A stretch of DNA of 64,000 bases from Streptomyces griseiscabiei. GTDB lineage: Bacteria > Actinomycetota > Actinomycetes > Streptomycetales > Streptomycetaceae. Below, one piece after another: positions 50,638-59,776 of the stretch. The notes beneath the pieces were generated by a model. It did not search any database, was not told where the DNA came from, and worked only from the letters and a program-made list of their open reading frames with translations. Location of the stretch: assembly GCF_020010925.1 (NCBI RefSeq), contig NZ_JAGJBZ010000001.1, positions 2,418,001 to 2,482,000 on the forward strand. Direction: 5' to 3'. The translations under genes and the position numbers were made by a program. Numbering within the stretch: the stretch's first letter is position 1; each line of letters opens with the position of its first letter.

Positions 50638-50680
50638 GGAGGGAGGGGGCGGCCGGTAGTACCGGCCGCCCCCTCCCTCC
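50638..50680. terminator. 21-bp perfect hairpin between convergent genes
   Basis: Arms 50638-50658 and 50660-50680 are perfectly complementary (21 bp). It serves both the epimerase gene and the aminopeptidase gene. Confidence 0.85.
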
Positions 50681-50691
50681 TCCTCAGGGTC

Positions 50692-52290
50692 CTACGGTGT
50701 CGGCGTGGCGTGCGGGGCGCACTTCACGTCGGCCTTGCCCACCTTGCCGGTGAGCAGGTAGGTGTCGACCCGCGCGTTGACGCACGGGTTGACCAGGCCG
50801 GTGACTCCGTGGGAGCCGGCCTTCGTCTCCGTGACCAGACGCGAGCCCTTGAACCGCTTGTGCAGCTCGACGGCACCCTCGTACGGGGTGGCCGCGTCCC
50901 GCTCGGACTGGACGATCAGGACGGGCGGCAGGCCCTTCTTCGTCTTCACGTCCAGCGGGGTGTACTGCTTGGACTGCCAGGTGGCGCACGGCAGGTTCAT
51001 CCAGGCGTTGGCCCAGGTCATGAACGGGTGCTTCTTGTGCAGCTCGGTGTTGTCGCGGTCCCACTTCTTCCAGCTCGTGGGCCACTTGGCGTCGGTGCAC
51101 TCGACCGCCGTGTAGACGGCGTTGCCGTTCTCCGAGGCGGCGTTGCCCGCGGTGTCGGAGAGGTCCGGGGCGGCGGCGTCGACCAGCGCCTGGGCGTCAC
51201 CGGCGGCGTACTTGCTCCACACCTGGGCGGTGGGCGCCCACGCGGAGTCGTAGTACGGGGCGCTCTGGAAGAAGGAGATCAGCTCGGCCGGGCCGACGAC
51301 CCCGCCGAGGGGCTTCTTCTTCGCGGTGGCGCGCAGCTCCAGCCACTTCGCCTGCACCTTGGCCTGGGTGTTCCCGAGGTGGTACGTCGCGTCGTTCGCC
51401 GCGACCCACTTCGTCCAGTCCTTCCAGCGCCCCTCGAAGGCGACGTCCTGGTCCAGGTTGGCCTGGTACCAGATCTTCTCGCGGGAGGGGTTCACCACGC
51501 TGTCGACGACCATGCGGCGCACGTGGTTCGGGAAGAGGGTGCCGTAGACGGCGCCGATGTAGGTGCCGTAGGAGACGCCGAGGAAGTTGAGCTTCTTCTC
51601 CCCGAGGGCGGCCCGGATGACGTCCAGGTCACGCGCGGTGTTCGGCGTGGTCATGTGCGGCAGCATCGCGCCGCTGCGCTTCTTGCAGCCGGCCGCGTAC
51701 TCCGCCGCGAGCTTGCGCTGCTTGCGCTTGTCGGCCTCGGAGCCCGGGACCGGGTCCATCTTGGGCGCCTTCACGAACTCCTGCGGGTCGACGCAGGAGA
51801 TGGGCGCCGACTTGCCGACACCACGCGGGTCGAAGCCCACGAAGTCGTATGCCTTCGACGTGTTGACCCACAGCGGGGCCTTGGTCGTGACCCGGCGCGG
51901 GAAACGCAGGCCCGAACCGCCCGGGCCGCCGGGGTTGTAGACGAGCGCGCCCTGGCGCTCCTTCTTCGTCCCGGTGCTGCCGATCCGGTCCACGGCCAGC
52001 TTGATCTGCTTGCCGTTCGGCTTGGCGTAGTCCAGCGGGACGGTGACCCAGCCGCATGTGATCGGCTTCTCCAGGCCCCAGCTCTCGGGGCAGTCCTGCC
52101 AGGCGATGCCCTTCTTCGCCGCCTTCGCCGCGGCGACCGCCACGCCCTGGGCCTCGCGGTCCTGCGCGGGAGCGCTGTCCGCGGCGCTGGCCACGGGGGC
52201 CGTGACGGCACCGGCTATCAAGGTCGCCGTGACGAGCAGACCCGCGGAGCCGAACGCCGCCGTCCTTCTGGTCGGCCTCATACCTCTCAA
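50692..52290 (-). CDS. Secreted tripeptidyl aminopeptidase-like alpha/beta hydrolase
   Basis: A 532-residue exported hydrolase of the Streptomyces Tap/Slp type. A Sec signal (GSAGLLVTATLIAGAVTAP, then VASA) precedes the alpha/beta-hydrolase domain with YNPGGPGGSGLRFPRR, nucleophile LGVSYGTYIG and a C-terminal TAP-like part ending PVLIVQSERDAATPYEGAVE and AGSHGVTGLVNPCV (His). It cleaves tripeptides from protein N-termini outside the cell. Start TTG 52290 is supported by GGGGAG 7 bases upstream; ATG 52281 is 3 codons later. A palindrome at 52312 is just upstream. Confidence 0.88.
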   Translation of the reverse strand: MRGMRPTRRTAAFGSAGLLVTATLIAGAVTAPVASAADSAPAQDREAQGVAVAAAKAAKKGIAWQDCPESWGLEKPITCGWVTVPLDYAKPNGKQIKLAVDRIGSTGTKKERQGALVYNPGGPGGSGLRFPRRVTTKAPLWVNTSKAYDFVGFDPRGVGKSAPISCVDPQEFVKAPKMDPVPGSEADKRKQRKLAAEYAAGCKKRSGAMLPHMTTPNTARDLDVIRAALGEKKLNFLGVSYGTYIGAVYGTLFPNHVRRMVVDSVVNPSREKIWYQANLDQDVAFEGRWKDWTKWVAANDATYHLGNTQAKVQAKWLELRATAKKKPLGGVVGPAELISFFQSAPYYDSAWAPTAQVWSKYAAGDAQALVDAAAPDLSDTAGNAASENGNAVYTAVECTDAKWPTSWKKWDRDNTELHKKHPFMTWANAWMNLPCATWQSKQYTPLDVKTKKGLPPVLIVQSERDAATPYEGAVELHKRFKGSRLVTETKAGSHGVTGLVNPCVNARVDTYLLTGKVGKADVKCAPHATPTP

Positions 52291-52311
52291 GAGGAAACTC
52301 CCCGTACATAG

Positions 52312-52327
52312 ATTCGAAGTTTCGAAT
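52312..52327. promoter_or_regulatory. Perfect palindrome ATTCGAA-GT-TTCGAAT
   Basis: A 7-2-7 inverted repeat 22 bp upstream of the aminopeptidase start, in AT-rich sequence where the promoter is expected. A strong candidate operator for an unidentified regulator. Confidence 0.6.
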
Positions 52328-52467
52328 GGTCACGGGGATCCTCGTGCCTGTGAGGTGCCTGAGGACAGAGGGGCGAACAGTTCTTTACTAATCCGATAAC
52401 CGGTGCGGAAAGTCCCGTTCAGCGGAGGAACGGCCGCGGCTCCTCGCGATCCGGGAGCCGCCCTCCG

Positions 52468-53250
52468 TCAACCGTCCAGCTCGGCAAGGGCCTCGTCCAG
52501 GACGCGCCGCAGCCGTAGCGCGTCCGGCGCGAGGGCGCTGACGAGAACCGCGGGCCCGGCGAGCGGGGTGAGCGCGGCCGTCTCCCCCAGCACCCTCGGC
52601 GCGGGCGTCCGCTCGGCGAACTCCGGCCGTACGACCACGAGTTGCCCCAGGGCGCGGAACCCGCCCAGCACGGCGGGCCCGTCCCAGCCGCCGGGCGCGC
52701 CCGGACCGCACCCCACCTGCTGATCGAGCAACGGCCGCCCGGCGAGCAGCACGGTGAGTCGGCTGGTGAGCCGGCCGGGCTCCTCCCCCACCCGTCCGAG
52801 CACCTGCTCCTCCCGGAACACCAGCCGTGCCCCGGCGGCGAGATCCACCCGCGTCGACACCCCCAGATCGCTGCCCCGCGCGGAGATCAACTGCTCGGGC
52901 AGCCACCGCAGTTCGCCTCCGGCGGCGACCTCGATCCGTACGTCGTAACGGGCCTCGCCCTTGGCCTGGCCCGGCAGCGCGATCGTCGCGGCGGCCGACC
53001 CCACGCGCAGCCGGGCCCCTTCACCGACCTCGGCCTCGACGGCGAACCGGTCGCCGCCGAGCGGTCCGCTCATGGCCCCGACGAGCATGACCCGCGCCTC
53101 GTCGCCGCTCCCCCGGGTGCGGCGCAACGCCAGCGGCCCGTCGCTCTCCAGCACGGGCAGGGCCGTACCGCCCCGCCCGTCCGCGCGGGCCGCGATACGG
53201 GCGGTGGCCCTGACGCCGGAGGTCCCCCGCGCCTCTTCCGACACTGTCAT
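52468..53250 (-). CDS. ureD: Urease accessory protein UreD
   Basis: A 260-residue UreD/UreH-type protein rich in Arg, Gly and Ala, with ALRRTRGSGDEARVMLVGAM, GELRWLPEQLISARGSDLGV and GARLVFREEQVLGRVGEEPG matching the family. It is the last gene of the urease operon and helps scaffold the nickel-insertion complex with UreF and UreG. The start is ATG 53250, 16 bp after ureG. Confidence 0.9.
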   Translation of the reverse strand: MTVSEEARGTSGVRATARIAARADGRGGTALPVLESDGPLALRRTRGSGDEARVMLVGAMSGPLGGDRFAVEAEVGEGARLRVGSAAATIALPGQAKGEARYDVRIEVAAGGELRWLPEQLISARGSDLGVSTRVDLAAGARLVFREEQVLGRVGEEPGRLTSRLTVLLAGRPLLDQQVGCGPGAPGGWDGPAVLGGFRALGQLVVVRPEFAERTPAPRVLGETAALTPLAGPAVLVSALAPDALRLRRVLDEALAELDG

Positions 53251-53266
53251 GCCGTCTCCGTCGCTC

Positions 53267-53950
53267 TCATGCCGTCCACGCCACGAGCTTCTCCCGCACC
53301 CAGGCCGCGACGTCGCCGACCCCGGCCTCGCTCCGCAGCGACTGGAACACCACCGGCAGTTCCGCGCGCTGCGCCTTCGCGTCCGCGGCCATCCGGGCGA
53401 GGTCGGACCCCACGTACGGCGCGAGGTCCGTCTTGTTGACGACGAGCAGGTCGGCGGTGGTGACGCCGGGGCCGCCCTTACGGGGGATGTCGTCGCCGCC
53501 GGCCACGTCGATGACGAAGATCTGCGCGTCGACGAGGCCCTTGGAGAAGGTGGCCGTGAGGTTGTCGCCCCCGGACTCGACGAGGATCAGATCGAGCGGT
53601 CCGACCTCGTCCTCCAGGTCCTCCACCGCTTCGAGGTTCGCGGAGATGTCGTCCCTGATCGCGGTGTGCGGGCACGCGCCCGTCTCCACGGCCGTGATCC
53701 GCTCCGGCGGCAGCACGGCCTCGCGGAGCAGGAACTCGGCGTCCTCCCGGGTGTAGATGTCGTTCGTCACCACCGCCAGCGACAACTCGTCCCGCAGGGC
53801 CTGGCAGAGCGCGGCGACGGTCGCGGTCTTCCCGGACCCGACGGGCCCGCCCAGACCGATCCGCAGCGCCCGTCGCGCCCCGTCGGCGCGGTGCGCGTCC
53901 GCGCTGATGGCCGGGGGGCCGTCGTGGGAGTGGGTGTGATCGAGATGCAT
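53267..53950 (-). CDS. ureG: Urease accessory GTPase UreG
   Basis: A 227-residue GTPase with P-loop [33 protein letters not shown] (CPH metal motif) and VVNKTDLAP (G4). A His-rich start ([10 protein letters not shown]) may bind nickel. It drives GTP-dependent nickel loading of urease. ATG 53950; the frame is open upstream through the repeat region, with no fitting protein sequence. It is separated from ureF by a 225-bp gap with a large inverted repeat. Confidence 0.95.
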   Translation of the reverse strand: MHLDHTHSHDGPPAISADAHRADGARRALRIGLGGPVGSGKTATVAALCQALRDELSLAVVTNDIYTREDAEFLLREAVLPPERITAVETGACPHTAIRDDISANLEAVEDLEDEVGPLDLILVESGGDNLTATFSKGLVDAQIFVIDVAGGDDIPRKGGPGVTTADLLVVNKTDLAPYVGSDLARMAADAKAQRAELPVVFQSLRSEAGVGDVAAWVREKLVAWTA

Positions 53951-54030
53951 GGGTGGTGACTCCTGACTGGGGGATCGGGTTCGCGGAAGAGCTCGGTGGG
54001 ATGGGGTGCGGTGGCGGGTGCGGGTGCGGT

Positions 54031-54145
54031 GGGGCTTCTCGCGCAGTTTCCCGCGCCCCTGAAAAGCAGGGGCTGCGCCCCGTGCTTTTCCCCGAAAGGG
54101 CCGCAGGCCTCTTTCAGGGGCGCGGGGAACTGCGCGACCAGCCCC
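54031..54145. repeat. Nested palindromic element inside the urease operon
   Basis: Outer arms 54031-54064 and 54112-54145 match at 31 of 34 positions and include the GGGGCGCGGGGAACTGCGCG core. The 47-nt interior forms two further hairpins (GAAAAGCAGGGGC region near 54061-54090, and GGCC-based one near 54094-54115). It lies between ureF and ureG and could attenuate or process the mRNA. Confidence 0.8.
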
Positions 54146-54175
54146 CACCGGACGGACGTTTGGGGGCGAGGAAGG

Positions 54176-54838
54176 TCAGGACGCGAACAACCGCACGGGC
54201 CAAGCCGCATGCACCTCCGCCCCGATCTCCACCAGCGGCGCCGACGAAGCCGGCAACTCCCCCACCCCACCCCGCCCCGCCTCCACCGCCGCCCCCACCA
54301 CCACATCCATCTCGGGAGCCAGCCGCGCCAACACCCCCGTCGCGTCGAACGGATCAAGACTCAGCAGCCGCACCACCGCACTGGCCACCCCGCTCACACT
54401 CTCGTACACGGAGCAGTACGCCGCGTCCTCCGCCCCCAGCCCGGCCCCACGAGCCACCACCCCCAGCACCACCGGCTGATGCGCCCCCTTGGGATACGCC
54501 CGTGCCAGCGCGTCCAGCTCGGCCGACGGCCAGACCACCCGCGCCGCCCGCGTCAACTGCCGCCCCAGCTTCCGCGAAGCGACCCGCAGCGCGAGCGACG
54601 GCGTACGGGCGTCGGCGGCCGTGTCCAGCTCGGCCGGGTCGACACCGAGCGCGGCCGCCGCGGCGAGGGAGGCCGACACCAGCCCTGCCGTGTGCAACCG
54701 CCCCCGGCAGAACGCCTCCAGCCCTTCCACCCCGGTGATCCGCCCCGCCTTGACCGCCGCCTCGGCCCCGCCGGAGTGCGCGTGCCCCCCGGCGGGAAAC
54801 CGACCGTCGGCCAGTACGAGAAGAGTCGCCCTGCCCAT
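54176..54838 (-). CDS. ureF: Urease accessory protein UreF
   Basis: A 220-residue all-helical accessory protein with LLVLADGRFPAGGHAHSGGA and the family ASRKLGRQLTRAAR block. It works with UreD and UreG to activate urease. ATG 54838 begins 15 bp past the ureC stop. The C-terminus is normal in length. Confidence 0.9.
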   Translation of the reverse strand: MGRATLLVLADGRFPAGGHAHSGGAEAAVKAGRITGVEGLEAFCRGRLHTAGLVSASLAAAAALGVDPAELDTAADARTPSLALRVASRKLGRQLTRAARVVWPSAELDALARAYPKGAHQPVVLGVVARGAGLGAEDAAYCSVYESVSGVASAVVRLLSLDPFDATGVLARLAPEMDVVVGAAVEAGRGGVGELPASSAPLVEIGAEVHAAWPVRLFAS

Positions 54839-54852
54839 TCAGCGCCCGCCCA

Positions 54853-56574
54853 TCAGAAGAGGAAGTACCGCTGGGCCATGGGCAGTTCGGCGGCCGGAGC
54901 CGCCTCCACCAGCTCCCCGTCGATGTGCACGGCGAAGCTGTCCGGATCGACCCGCACCTCGGGCCGCGCGTCGTTCTCGCGCATGTCGGCCTTGGTGACC
55001 CCGCGCGTCGACTCGATGGCGACGAACCGCTTCCCCAGCGCGAGCCGCTCCGGCAGCCCGTCCTCGATGGCGAGCGGCGCCACGAAGTTGAACGAGTTGG
55101 CGGCCGGCGCCCGCCCGATGGCCCCGAACATGGGGCGCGGCAGGATCGGCTGCGGTGTGGGGATGGACGCGTTGGCGTCGCCCATCTGCGCGTACGCGAT
55201 CTGCCCGCCCTTGAGCACGAGCTGCGGCTTGACGCCGAAGAACGCCGGCTCCCACAGCACGAGGTCGGCGAGCTTGCCGTTCTCGACGGAGCCGATCTCC
55301 TTGGCGAGTCCCTGCGCGAGCGCCGGGTTGATCGTGTATTTGGCGACATAGCGACGTACCCGGTGGTTGTCCGCCCGCCCGTCGCCCGGCAGGGCACCCC
55401 TGCGCCGCTTCATCACATGGGCCGTCTGCCAGGTCCGCAGGATGACCTCTCCCACCCGGCCCATCGCCTGCGCGTCGGAGGAGATGATCGAGATCGCGCC
55501 CAGGTCGTGCAGGATGTCCTCGGCCCCGATGGTGGACGGCCGGATACGGGACTCGGCGAACGCGAGGTCCTCCGGCACGGCCGCGTTCAGGTGGTGGCAG
55601 ACCATCAGCATGTCGAGGTGTTCCTCGGCGGTGTTGACGGTGTAGGGCCGGGTCGGGTTGGTGGAGCTGGGCAGGACGTGCGGCTCGGACACCACGGTCA
55701 TGATGTCGGGCGCGTGCCCGCCGCCCGCGCCCTCGGTGTGGTACGCGTGGATGCCGCGTCCGGCGATCGCGGCGAGCGTGTCACCGACGAACCCGGCCTC
55801 GTTCAGCGTGTCCGTGTGGATGGCGACCTGGATGCCGGTCCGTTCGGCGACCGTCAGGGAGGCGTCGATGACGGCCGGGGTCGAACCCCAGTCCTCGTGC
55901 AGCTTCAGACCGAGGGCGCCGCCGCGGATCTGGGACAGCATCGCCTCGTGCGAGACGGTGTTGCCCTTGCCCAGGAAGCCGATGTTCAGCGGGTACCGCT
56001 CCATCGCCTCCAGCATCCGGGCGAGGTGCCACGGGCCGGGGGTGACGGTGGTGGCCTTGGAGCCCTCCGCCGGACCCGTACCGCCGCCGACGAGTGTGGT
56101 GACTCCGGACGACAGGGCCTCGTCGGCGATCTGGGGGCAGATGAAGTGGACATGGGCGTCGACACCGCCGGCGGTGACGATCCGCCCGTTGCCCGCGATG
56201 ATCTCCGTCTCGGGGCCGATGACCAGGTCGGGGTGGACCCCGTCCATGGTGTCGGGGTTGCCGGCCTTGCCGATGCCGGTGATCCGGCCGTCGCGGATGC
56301 CGATGTCGGCCTTGACGACGCCCCAATGGTCGATGATCACCGCACCGGTGATCACCGTGTCCGGGGTGCCGTCTGCGCGCGTAGCACGGGCCTGGCCCAT
56401 GGATTCGCGGATGACCTTGCCACCGCCGAACACGGCCTCGTCCCCGGCGAGTCCGGGCCCGCCCGAGCGGTCCTCCTCGATCTCGACGAGCAGATCGGTG
56501 TCGGCCAGCCGGATACGGTCACCGGTGGTCGGGCCGAACAGGTCGGCGTACGCGGCACGCGAGATCTCAGGCAT
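54853..56574 (-). CDS. ureC: Urease subunit alpha UreC
   Basis: A 573-residue urease alpha subunit. [13 protein letters not shown] (His pair for nickel), [12 protein letters not shown] (carbamylated Lys), [12 protein letters not shown] and [20 protein letters not shown] (flap and active-site residues) are all intact. It hydrolyses urea to ammonia and carbamate. ATG 56574 gives the standard N-terminus [19 protein letters not shown]. It overlaps ureB by 8 nt. Confidence 0.97.
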   Translation of the reverse strand: MPEISRAAYADLFGPTTGDRIRLADTDLLVEIEEDRSGGPGLAGDEAVFGGGKVIRESMGQARATRADGTPDTVITGAVIIDHWGVVKADIGIRDGRITGIGKAGNPDTMDGVHPDLVIGPETEIIAGNGRIVTAGGVDAHVHFICPQIADEALSSGVTTLVGGGTGPAEGSKATTVTPGPWHLARMLEAMERYPLNIGFLGKGNTVSHEAMLSQIRGGALGLKLHEDWGSTPAVIDASLTVAERTGIQVAIHTDTLNEAGFVGDTLAAIAGRGIHAYHTEGAGGGHAPDIMTVVSEPHVLPSSTNPTRPYTVNTAEEHLDMLMVCHHLNAAVPEDLAFAESRIRPSTIGAEDILHDLGAISIISSDAQAMGRVGEVILRTWQTAHVMKRRRGALPGDGRADNHRVRRYVAKYTINPALAQGLAKEIGSVENGKLADLVLWEPAFFGVKPQLVLKGGQIAYAQMGDANASIPTPQPILPRPMFGAIGRAPAANSFNFVAPLAIEDGLPERLALGKRFVAIESTRGVTKADMRENDARPEVRVDPDSFAVHIDGELVEAAPAAELPMAQRYFLF

Positions 56575-56878
56575 CGAGGGCACCTCCGGTCTCCCCGCGC
56601 AGTCCGGGCACCACACGGGCACCGGCGAGCGGGACGAGTTCGACGTCGACGGGGATGCCCGGCTCGAACCGCACGGCGGTGCCGGCGGCGACGTTCAGCC
56701 GCAGTCCGCGCGCGGCGGCGCGGTCGAACTCCAGGCCGGGGTTGGCCTCCGCGAAGTGGTAGTGGGAGCCGACCTGGACGGGCCGGTCGGCGGCGTTGAG
56801 GACGGTGAGCCGGGTGACCGCACGGCCCTCGTTGTAGACGATCGGGTCCTCGGCGAAGAGGATCTCTCCGGGAATCAC
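56567..56878 (-). CDS. ureB: Urease subunit beta UreB
   Basis: A 103-residue beta subunit. [20 protein letters not shown] and [20 protein letters not shown] are characteristic. It packs against UreC in the urease trimer. Overlap with ureC suggests coupled translation. Confidence 0.95.
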   Translation of the reverse strand: MIPGEILFAEDPIVYNEGRAVTRLTVLNAADRPVQVGSHYHFAEANPGLEFDRAAARGLRLNVAAGTAVRFEPGIPVDVELVPLAGARVVPGLRGETGGALDA

Positions 56879-56889
56879 GGCGTCTCCCC

Positions 56890-57192
56890 TCAGACGATCG
56901 GATCGTGGACGGTGACGAGCTTGGTGCCGTCCGGGAAGGTCGCCTCGACCTGGACGTCGTGGATCATCTCGGGGATGCCTTCCATGACGTCGTCCCGGGT
57001 GAGCAACTTCCGCCCGGACGCCATGAGTTCGGCCACCGTACGGCCGTCCCGCGCGCCTTCGAGGAGGTGCGCGGTGATGAGCGCGACGGCCTCGGGGTGG
57101 TTCAGCTTCAGGCCACGGGCCCGGCGCTTCTCCGCCACATCGGCCGCCACATGGATCAGCAGCCTCTCCTGCTCGTGCGGGGTCAGTTGCAC
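56890..57192 (-). CDS. ureA: Urease subunit gamma UreA
   Basis: A 100-residue gamma subunit ([20 protein letters not shown], then [20 protein letters not shown]). I chose the GTG at 57192 to give the usual 100-residue protein; an in-frame GTG at 57201 adds three residues and also has a ribosome site. First gene of the operon; a GlnR-like box lies about 100 bp upstream. Confidence 0.93.
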   Translation of the reverse strand: MQLTPHEQERLLIHVAADVAEKRRARGLKLNHPEAVALITAHLLEGARDGRTVAELMASGRKLLTRDDVMEGIPEMIHDVQVEATFPDGTKLVTVHDPIV

Positions 57193-57291
57193 GGCGTCCA
57201 CCTCACATCCTCGCTCCGGACCGTGCGGGGTCCGGTTGCCTCGCCACCGGGCACATTCGCTGGTGGCGTGGCCGCAGGCTAATTGGGTGGC

Positions 57292-57307
57292 GTTTCGGCG
57301 ACGTTAA
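57292..57307 (-). promoter_or_regulatory. GlnR-like box upstream of ureA
   Basis: On the minus strand TTAAC, six bases and GAAAC match the GlnR half-site pair gTnAC-N6-GaAAC with correct spacing. GlnR controls nitrogen genes, including urease, in Streptomyces. A second pair is not evident, so affinity may be modest. Confidence 0.6.
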
Positions 57308-57395
57308 CCGGACCGTGATCCACGCGCCGCGCCGCCGCCGTGCCGGGCCGCCCGTTCCGCCGCGCCCCGGCACCGCCCCGCTCAGTCCCGGTGGC

Positions 57396-58025
57396 TCAGC
57401 CCCGGGCCTTCGGGTCCCCCATGCTCGTCAGCGCCTTCACTCCCAGCTCGACCACCTGGATCGGTACGTCGCCGAACAGCGCGTACTGGGCGGCGAAGCC
57501 CTGGGCGAGCGCCACCATCGTGCGGGCCACGCTGACGGCCGGGATGTCGGCCCGCATCATCCCCGCGTCCTGGTACCCCTCGACGATCCTCACCCAGGGC
57601 TTGCGGACCGTGGCGAACCCGTCGACGAGGATGGTGTGCAGGTCGGGGTTGCGCAGGGTCTCGCCCCACACCTGCACCATCAGCCTCGGGTACAGGGACT
57701 CCTCCGTCTCCCCCAGCCACGGCTGCTGGTGCAGGATCCGGCGCAGGACCGCCCCGATGAGAACGTCCGGCGGCGGGGGCGGGCTCTGCGCCGCGGCCTC
57801 CTCGAAGGCCTCGCGGACCCGGCCGAGCACCTCCTCGACGATCGCCGCGATCAGCTCCTCCTTGCCGCTGAAGTAGCGGTAGACCGCCCCGGCGGAGAGG
57901 TCGGCCTCCTTCAGCACGTCCTGCATCGACGTGGCGTGGAAGCCGTTGCGCGCGAAGCAGCGGGCGGCGGCGTCGAGGATCTGGCGGCGGCGGGCGTCGA
58001 GACGCTCCTGGGATACGCGGGGCAT
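57396..58025 (-). CDS. TetR family transcriptional regulator
   Basis: A 209-residue TetR protein: RRRQILDAAARCFARNGFHA, TSMQDVLKEADLSAGAVYRY (helix-turn-helix, about 31-50) and a C-terminal domain ending with VVELGVKALTSMGDPKARG. It is divergent from the membrane protein gene at 58161; paired operator-like sites at 58040 and 58097 fit control of both. ATG 58025 is used; the open frame extends through the operator region. Confidence 0.9.
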   Translation of the reverse strand: MPRVSQERLDARRRQILDAAARCFARNGFHATSMQDVLKEADLSAGAVYRYFSGKEELIAAIVEEVLGRVREAFEEAAAQSPPPPPDVLIGAVLRRILHQQPWLGETEESLYPRLMVQVWGETLRNPDLHTILVDGFATVRKPWVRIVEGYQDAGMMRADIPAVSVARTMVALAQGFAAQYALFGDVPIQVVELGVKALTSMGDPKARG

Positions 58026-58039
58026 GTCACCCAACGTAA

Positions 58040-58053
58040 AACGAACGTTCCTT
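58040..58053. promoter_or_regulatory. TetR operator-like site 1
   Basis: AACGAACGTTCCTT is a near-perfect 14-bp palindrome (one mismatched pair) 15 bp from the TetR start and next to a TTGACA at 58055-58060 on the plus strand. Confidence 0.65.
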
Positions 58054-58096
58054 CTTGACAAGGCGCAACCCCCGGGAGCATGGTGAAGTCAAGAAA

Positions 58097-58110
58097 AACG
58101 AACGCTCCTT
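58097..58110. promoter_or_regulatory. TetR operator-like site 2
   Basis: AACGAACGCTCCTT differs from site 1 by one base, 57 bp away, and lies before the membrane protein gene at 58161. Confidence 0.65.
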
Positions 58111-58160
58111 CTTTTTGGCGGCCCCACCCATCCGGCCGCCCCTCCCACCCAAGGAGAACC

Positions 58161-59252
58161 ATGTCCGCCCCGTCCGCCGCACCCACCGCGGCCCAGGCCA
58201 CCGGCACCACACCCGCCACCGCCGCCGGCCCCGGCCCGGCGGCGCCGACCCCGGCCCACGCGGCGCCCCCGAGCCGCCGCATGATCGCGATCATCGTCCT
58301 GATCCCGGTCATCGCGGCCCTCGCGCTCTGGGCCTTCGCCTGGCCCAACGCCCGCACCGCCCCCCGCGACCTGCCGCTCGGCGTGGCCGGACCGGCGACC
58401 GCCGTCACCCAGGTCGAGCAGCAGCTGAAGCAGCGGGACGGCGCCTTCGAGATCCACCGCTACGCCGACGAGGCGGCCGCCCGGGACGCGATCAAGGACC
58501 GGACCGTATACGGCGCGGTGGTCGTCACCCAGGCCGGACCCAAGCTGCTGACGGCTTCGGCGGCGAGCCCGATGGTCGCCCAGTTGCTGCAGCAGGCCGT
58601 CACCCAGCAGGCCGCCGAAGAGGGCGTCCCGGTGACGACCGCCGATGTGGTGGCCGGTCCGGCGAACGACCCGCGGGGCGGCGCCTTCGGTTCGAGCGTG
58701 CTGCCGCTGGCCCTGGCCGGCACCGCCTCCGGCGCGCTGGTCACCGTGCTCGGACTGCGCCGGTGGCGTGCGGTCGGCGCGCTGGCCGGGGCCGCCGCCC
58801 TGGTCGGCGTGGCCGCCACCGCGATCACGGACAGCTGGCTCGGGGTGCTCGGCGGGCACTGGTGGGCGGAGGCCGGTGTGCTGAGCCTCGCGACCCTGGC
58901 CGTCGGCGCCACCGTGGCCGGCCTCGCCTCCCTGCTGGGCAGGGCGGGCCTCGGTCTGGGCGCGCTGCTGATCGTGTTCCTCGGCAACCCGTTCGCGGCC
59001 GCCTCCTCGGCACCGCAACTGCTGCCCGAGCCGGTCGGCGCCCTCGGTCAGCTCCTGCCGCCGGGCGCGGGCGCGTCACTGCTGCGCTCGGTGTCCTTCT
59101 TCGACGGCGCCGCCGCCCTCACCCCGGCCCTGGTCCTGACCACCTGGGCGACCCTCGGCCTGGCCGCCGTGCTCCTGGGCGACCTGCTCAGGCGGCGCCC
59201 CAAGCCCACGGAGCGGACCACCGCCGAACCGGCCCCGGCCCCGGCACACTGA
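58161..59252 (+). CDS. Multi-pass membrane protein (YhgE/ABC-2-permease-like)
   Basis: A 363-residue protein with a Pro/Ala-rich cytoplasmic start, one helix (about 43-62, MIAIIVLIPVIAALALWAFA), a soluble domain of about 120 residues (LPLGVAGPATAVTQVEQQLK, TVYGAVVVTQAGPKLLTASA) and then five to six C-terminal helices. This one-plus-many layout is that of YhgE/Pip-like and ABC-2-type membrane proteins, sometimes linked with drug or small molecule export. AAGGAG precedes ATG 58161. Likely repressed by the divergent TetR. Confidence 0.75.
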   Translation: MSAPSAAPTAAQATGTTPATAAGPGPAAPTPAHAAPPSRRMIAIIVLIPVIAALALWAFAWPNARTAPRDLPLGVAGPATAVTQVEQQLKQRDGAFEIHRYADEAAARDAIKDRTVYGAVVVTQAGPKLLTASAASPMVAQLLQQAVTQQAAEEGVPVTTADVVAGPANDPRGGAFGSSVLPLALAGTASGALVTVLGLRRWRAVGALAGAAALVGVAATAITDSWLGVLGGHWWAEAGVLSLATLAVGATVAGLASLLGRAGLGLGALLIVFLGNPFAAASSAPQLLPEPVGALGQLLPPGAGASLLRSVSFFDGAAALTPALVLTTWATLGLAAVLLGDLLRRRPKPTERTTAEPAPAPAH

Positions 59253-59343
59253 CCCGCCCGGAGACCGAACGCGGAGTCCGAACCCACAGTCCGAACCCGG
59301 AGGCCGAACTCACAATCCGCCCCCGGAGCCCGGAACACAGACC

Positions 59344-59386
59344 GGCCGTGCGTCCCCGCTGTAGCGGACGGGGGCGCACGGCCTTT
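59344..59386. terminator. Hairpin terminator between convergent genes
   Basis: A 15-bp stem (59344-59358 with 59369-59383, one G-U) followed by TTT on the plus strand, between the membrane protein gene and the antitoxin gene. Confidence 0.8.
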
Positions 59387-59425
59387 CGTCACGTCGGCGA
59401 CACGGCCGTCCGGGCCGTCCGGTGG

Positions 59426-59704
59426 CTACGAAGCCCCCGGCCCCCGATGCTCCGCCGCGATACCGAACCGCTGCTGTTCCCTCGCCGTCGGCGCGACCTC
59501 GCGGACTCGGGAGACGGCACTGACCACCGGCTCCTCGGCGGGTCCCTGCAGCGCTTCGAGCTGCTCCAGGTCGGCGGCGGAGACCAGGGCGACGAGGGGC
59601 TTTCCGTGCCGTGTCACGACGACACGCTCACCGCCGTAGACCACGCGGTTGATCAGATCGGCGAGCTCAGCCCTGGCTTGCGTCACCGGAATCTCGTAGG
59701 CCAT
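59426..59704 (-). CDS. Phd/YefM-type antitoxin without adjacent toxin
   Basis: A 92-residue antitoxin-like protein: MAYEIPVTQARAELADLINR, then VVYGGERVVVTRHGKPLVAL and VSAADLEQLEALQ. This N-terminal DNA-binding fold is typical of Phd/YefM. Both neighbours (membrane protein gene and clpP) are not toxins, so this is an orphan or has a distant toxin. ATG 59704; the longer frame runs through tandem repeats. Confidence 0.85.
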   Translation of the reverse strand: MAYEIPVTQARAELADLINRVVYGGERVVVTRHGKPLVALVSAADLEQLEALQGPAEEPVVSAVSRVREVAPTAREQQRFGIAAEHRGPGAS

Positions 59705-59776
59705 GGAGTCCAGCTTAGACCGGGCGCCGCACACCGCCCCGAGCGGAAGATCCCCGTTCTCGACCGAGACCGCCCA

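Noticed and set aside
54176..57192. Urease region as a horizontally acquired island
   Set aside because: Base composition and codon use match the surroundings, with no integrase or flanking repeats; only the palindromic element stands out and it also occurs elsewhere in the window.
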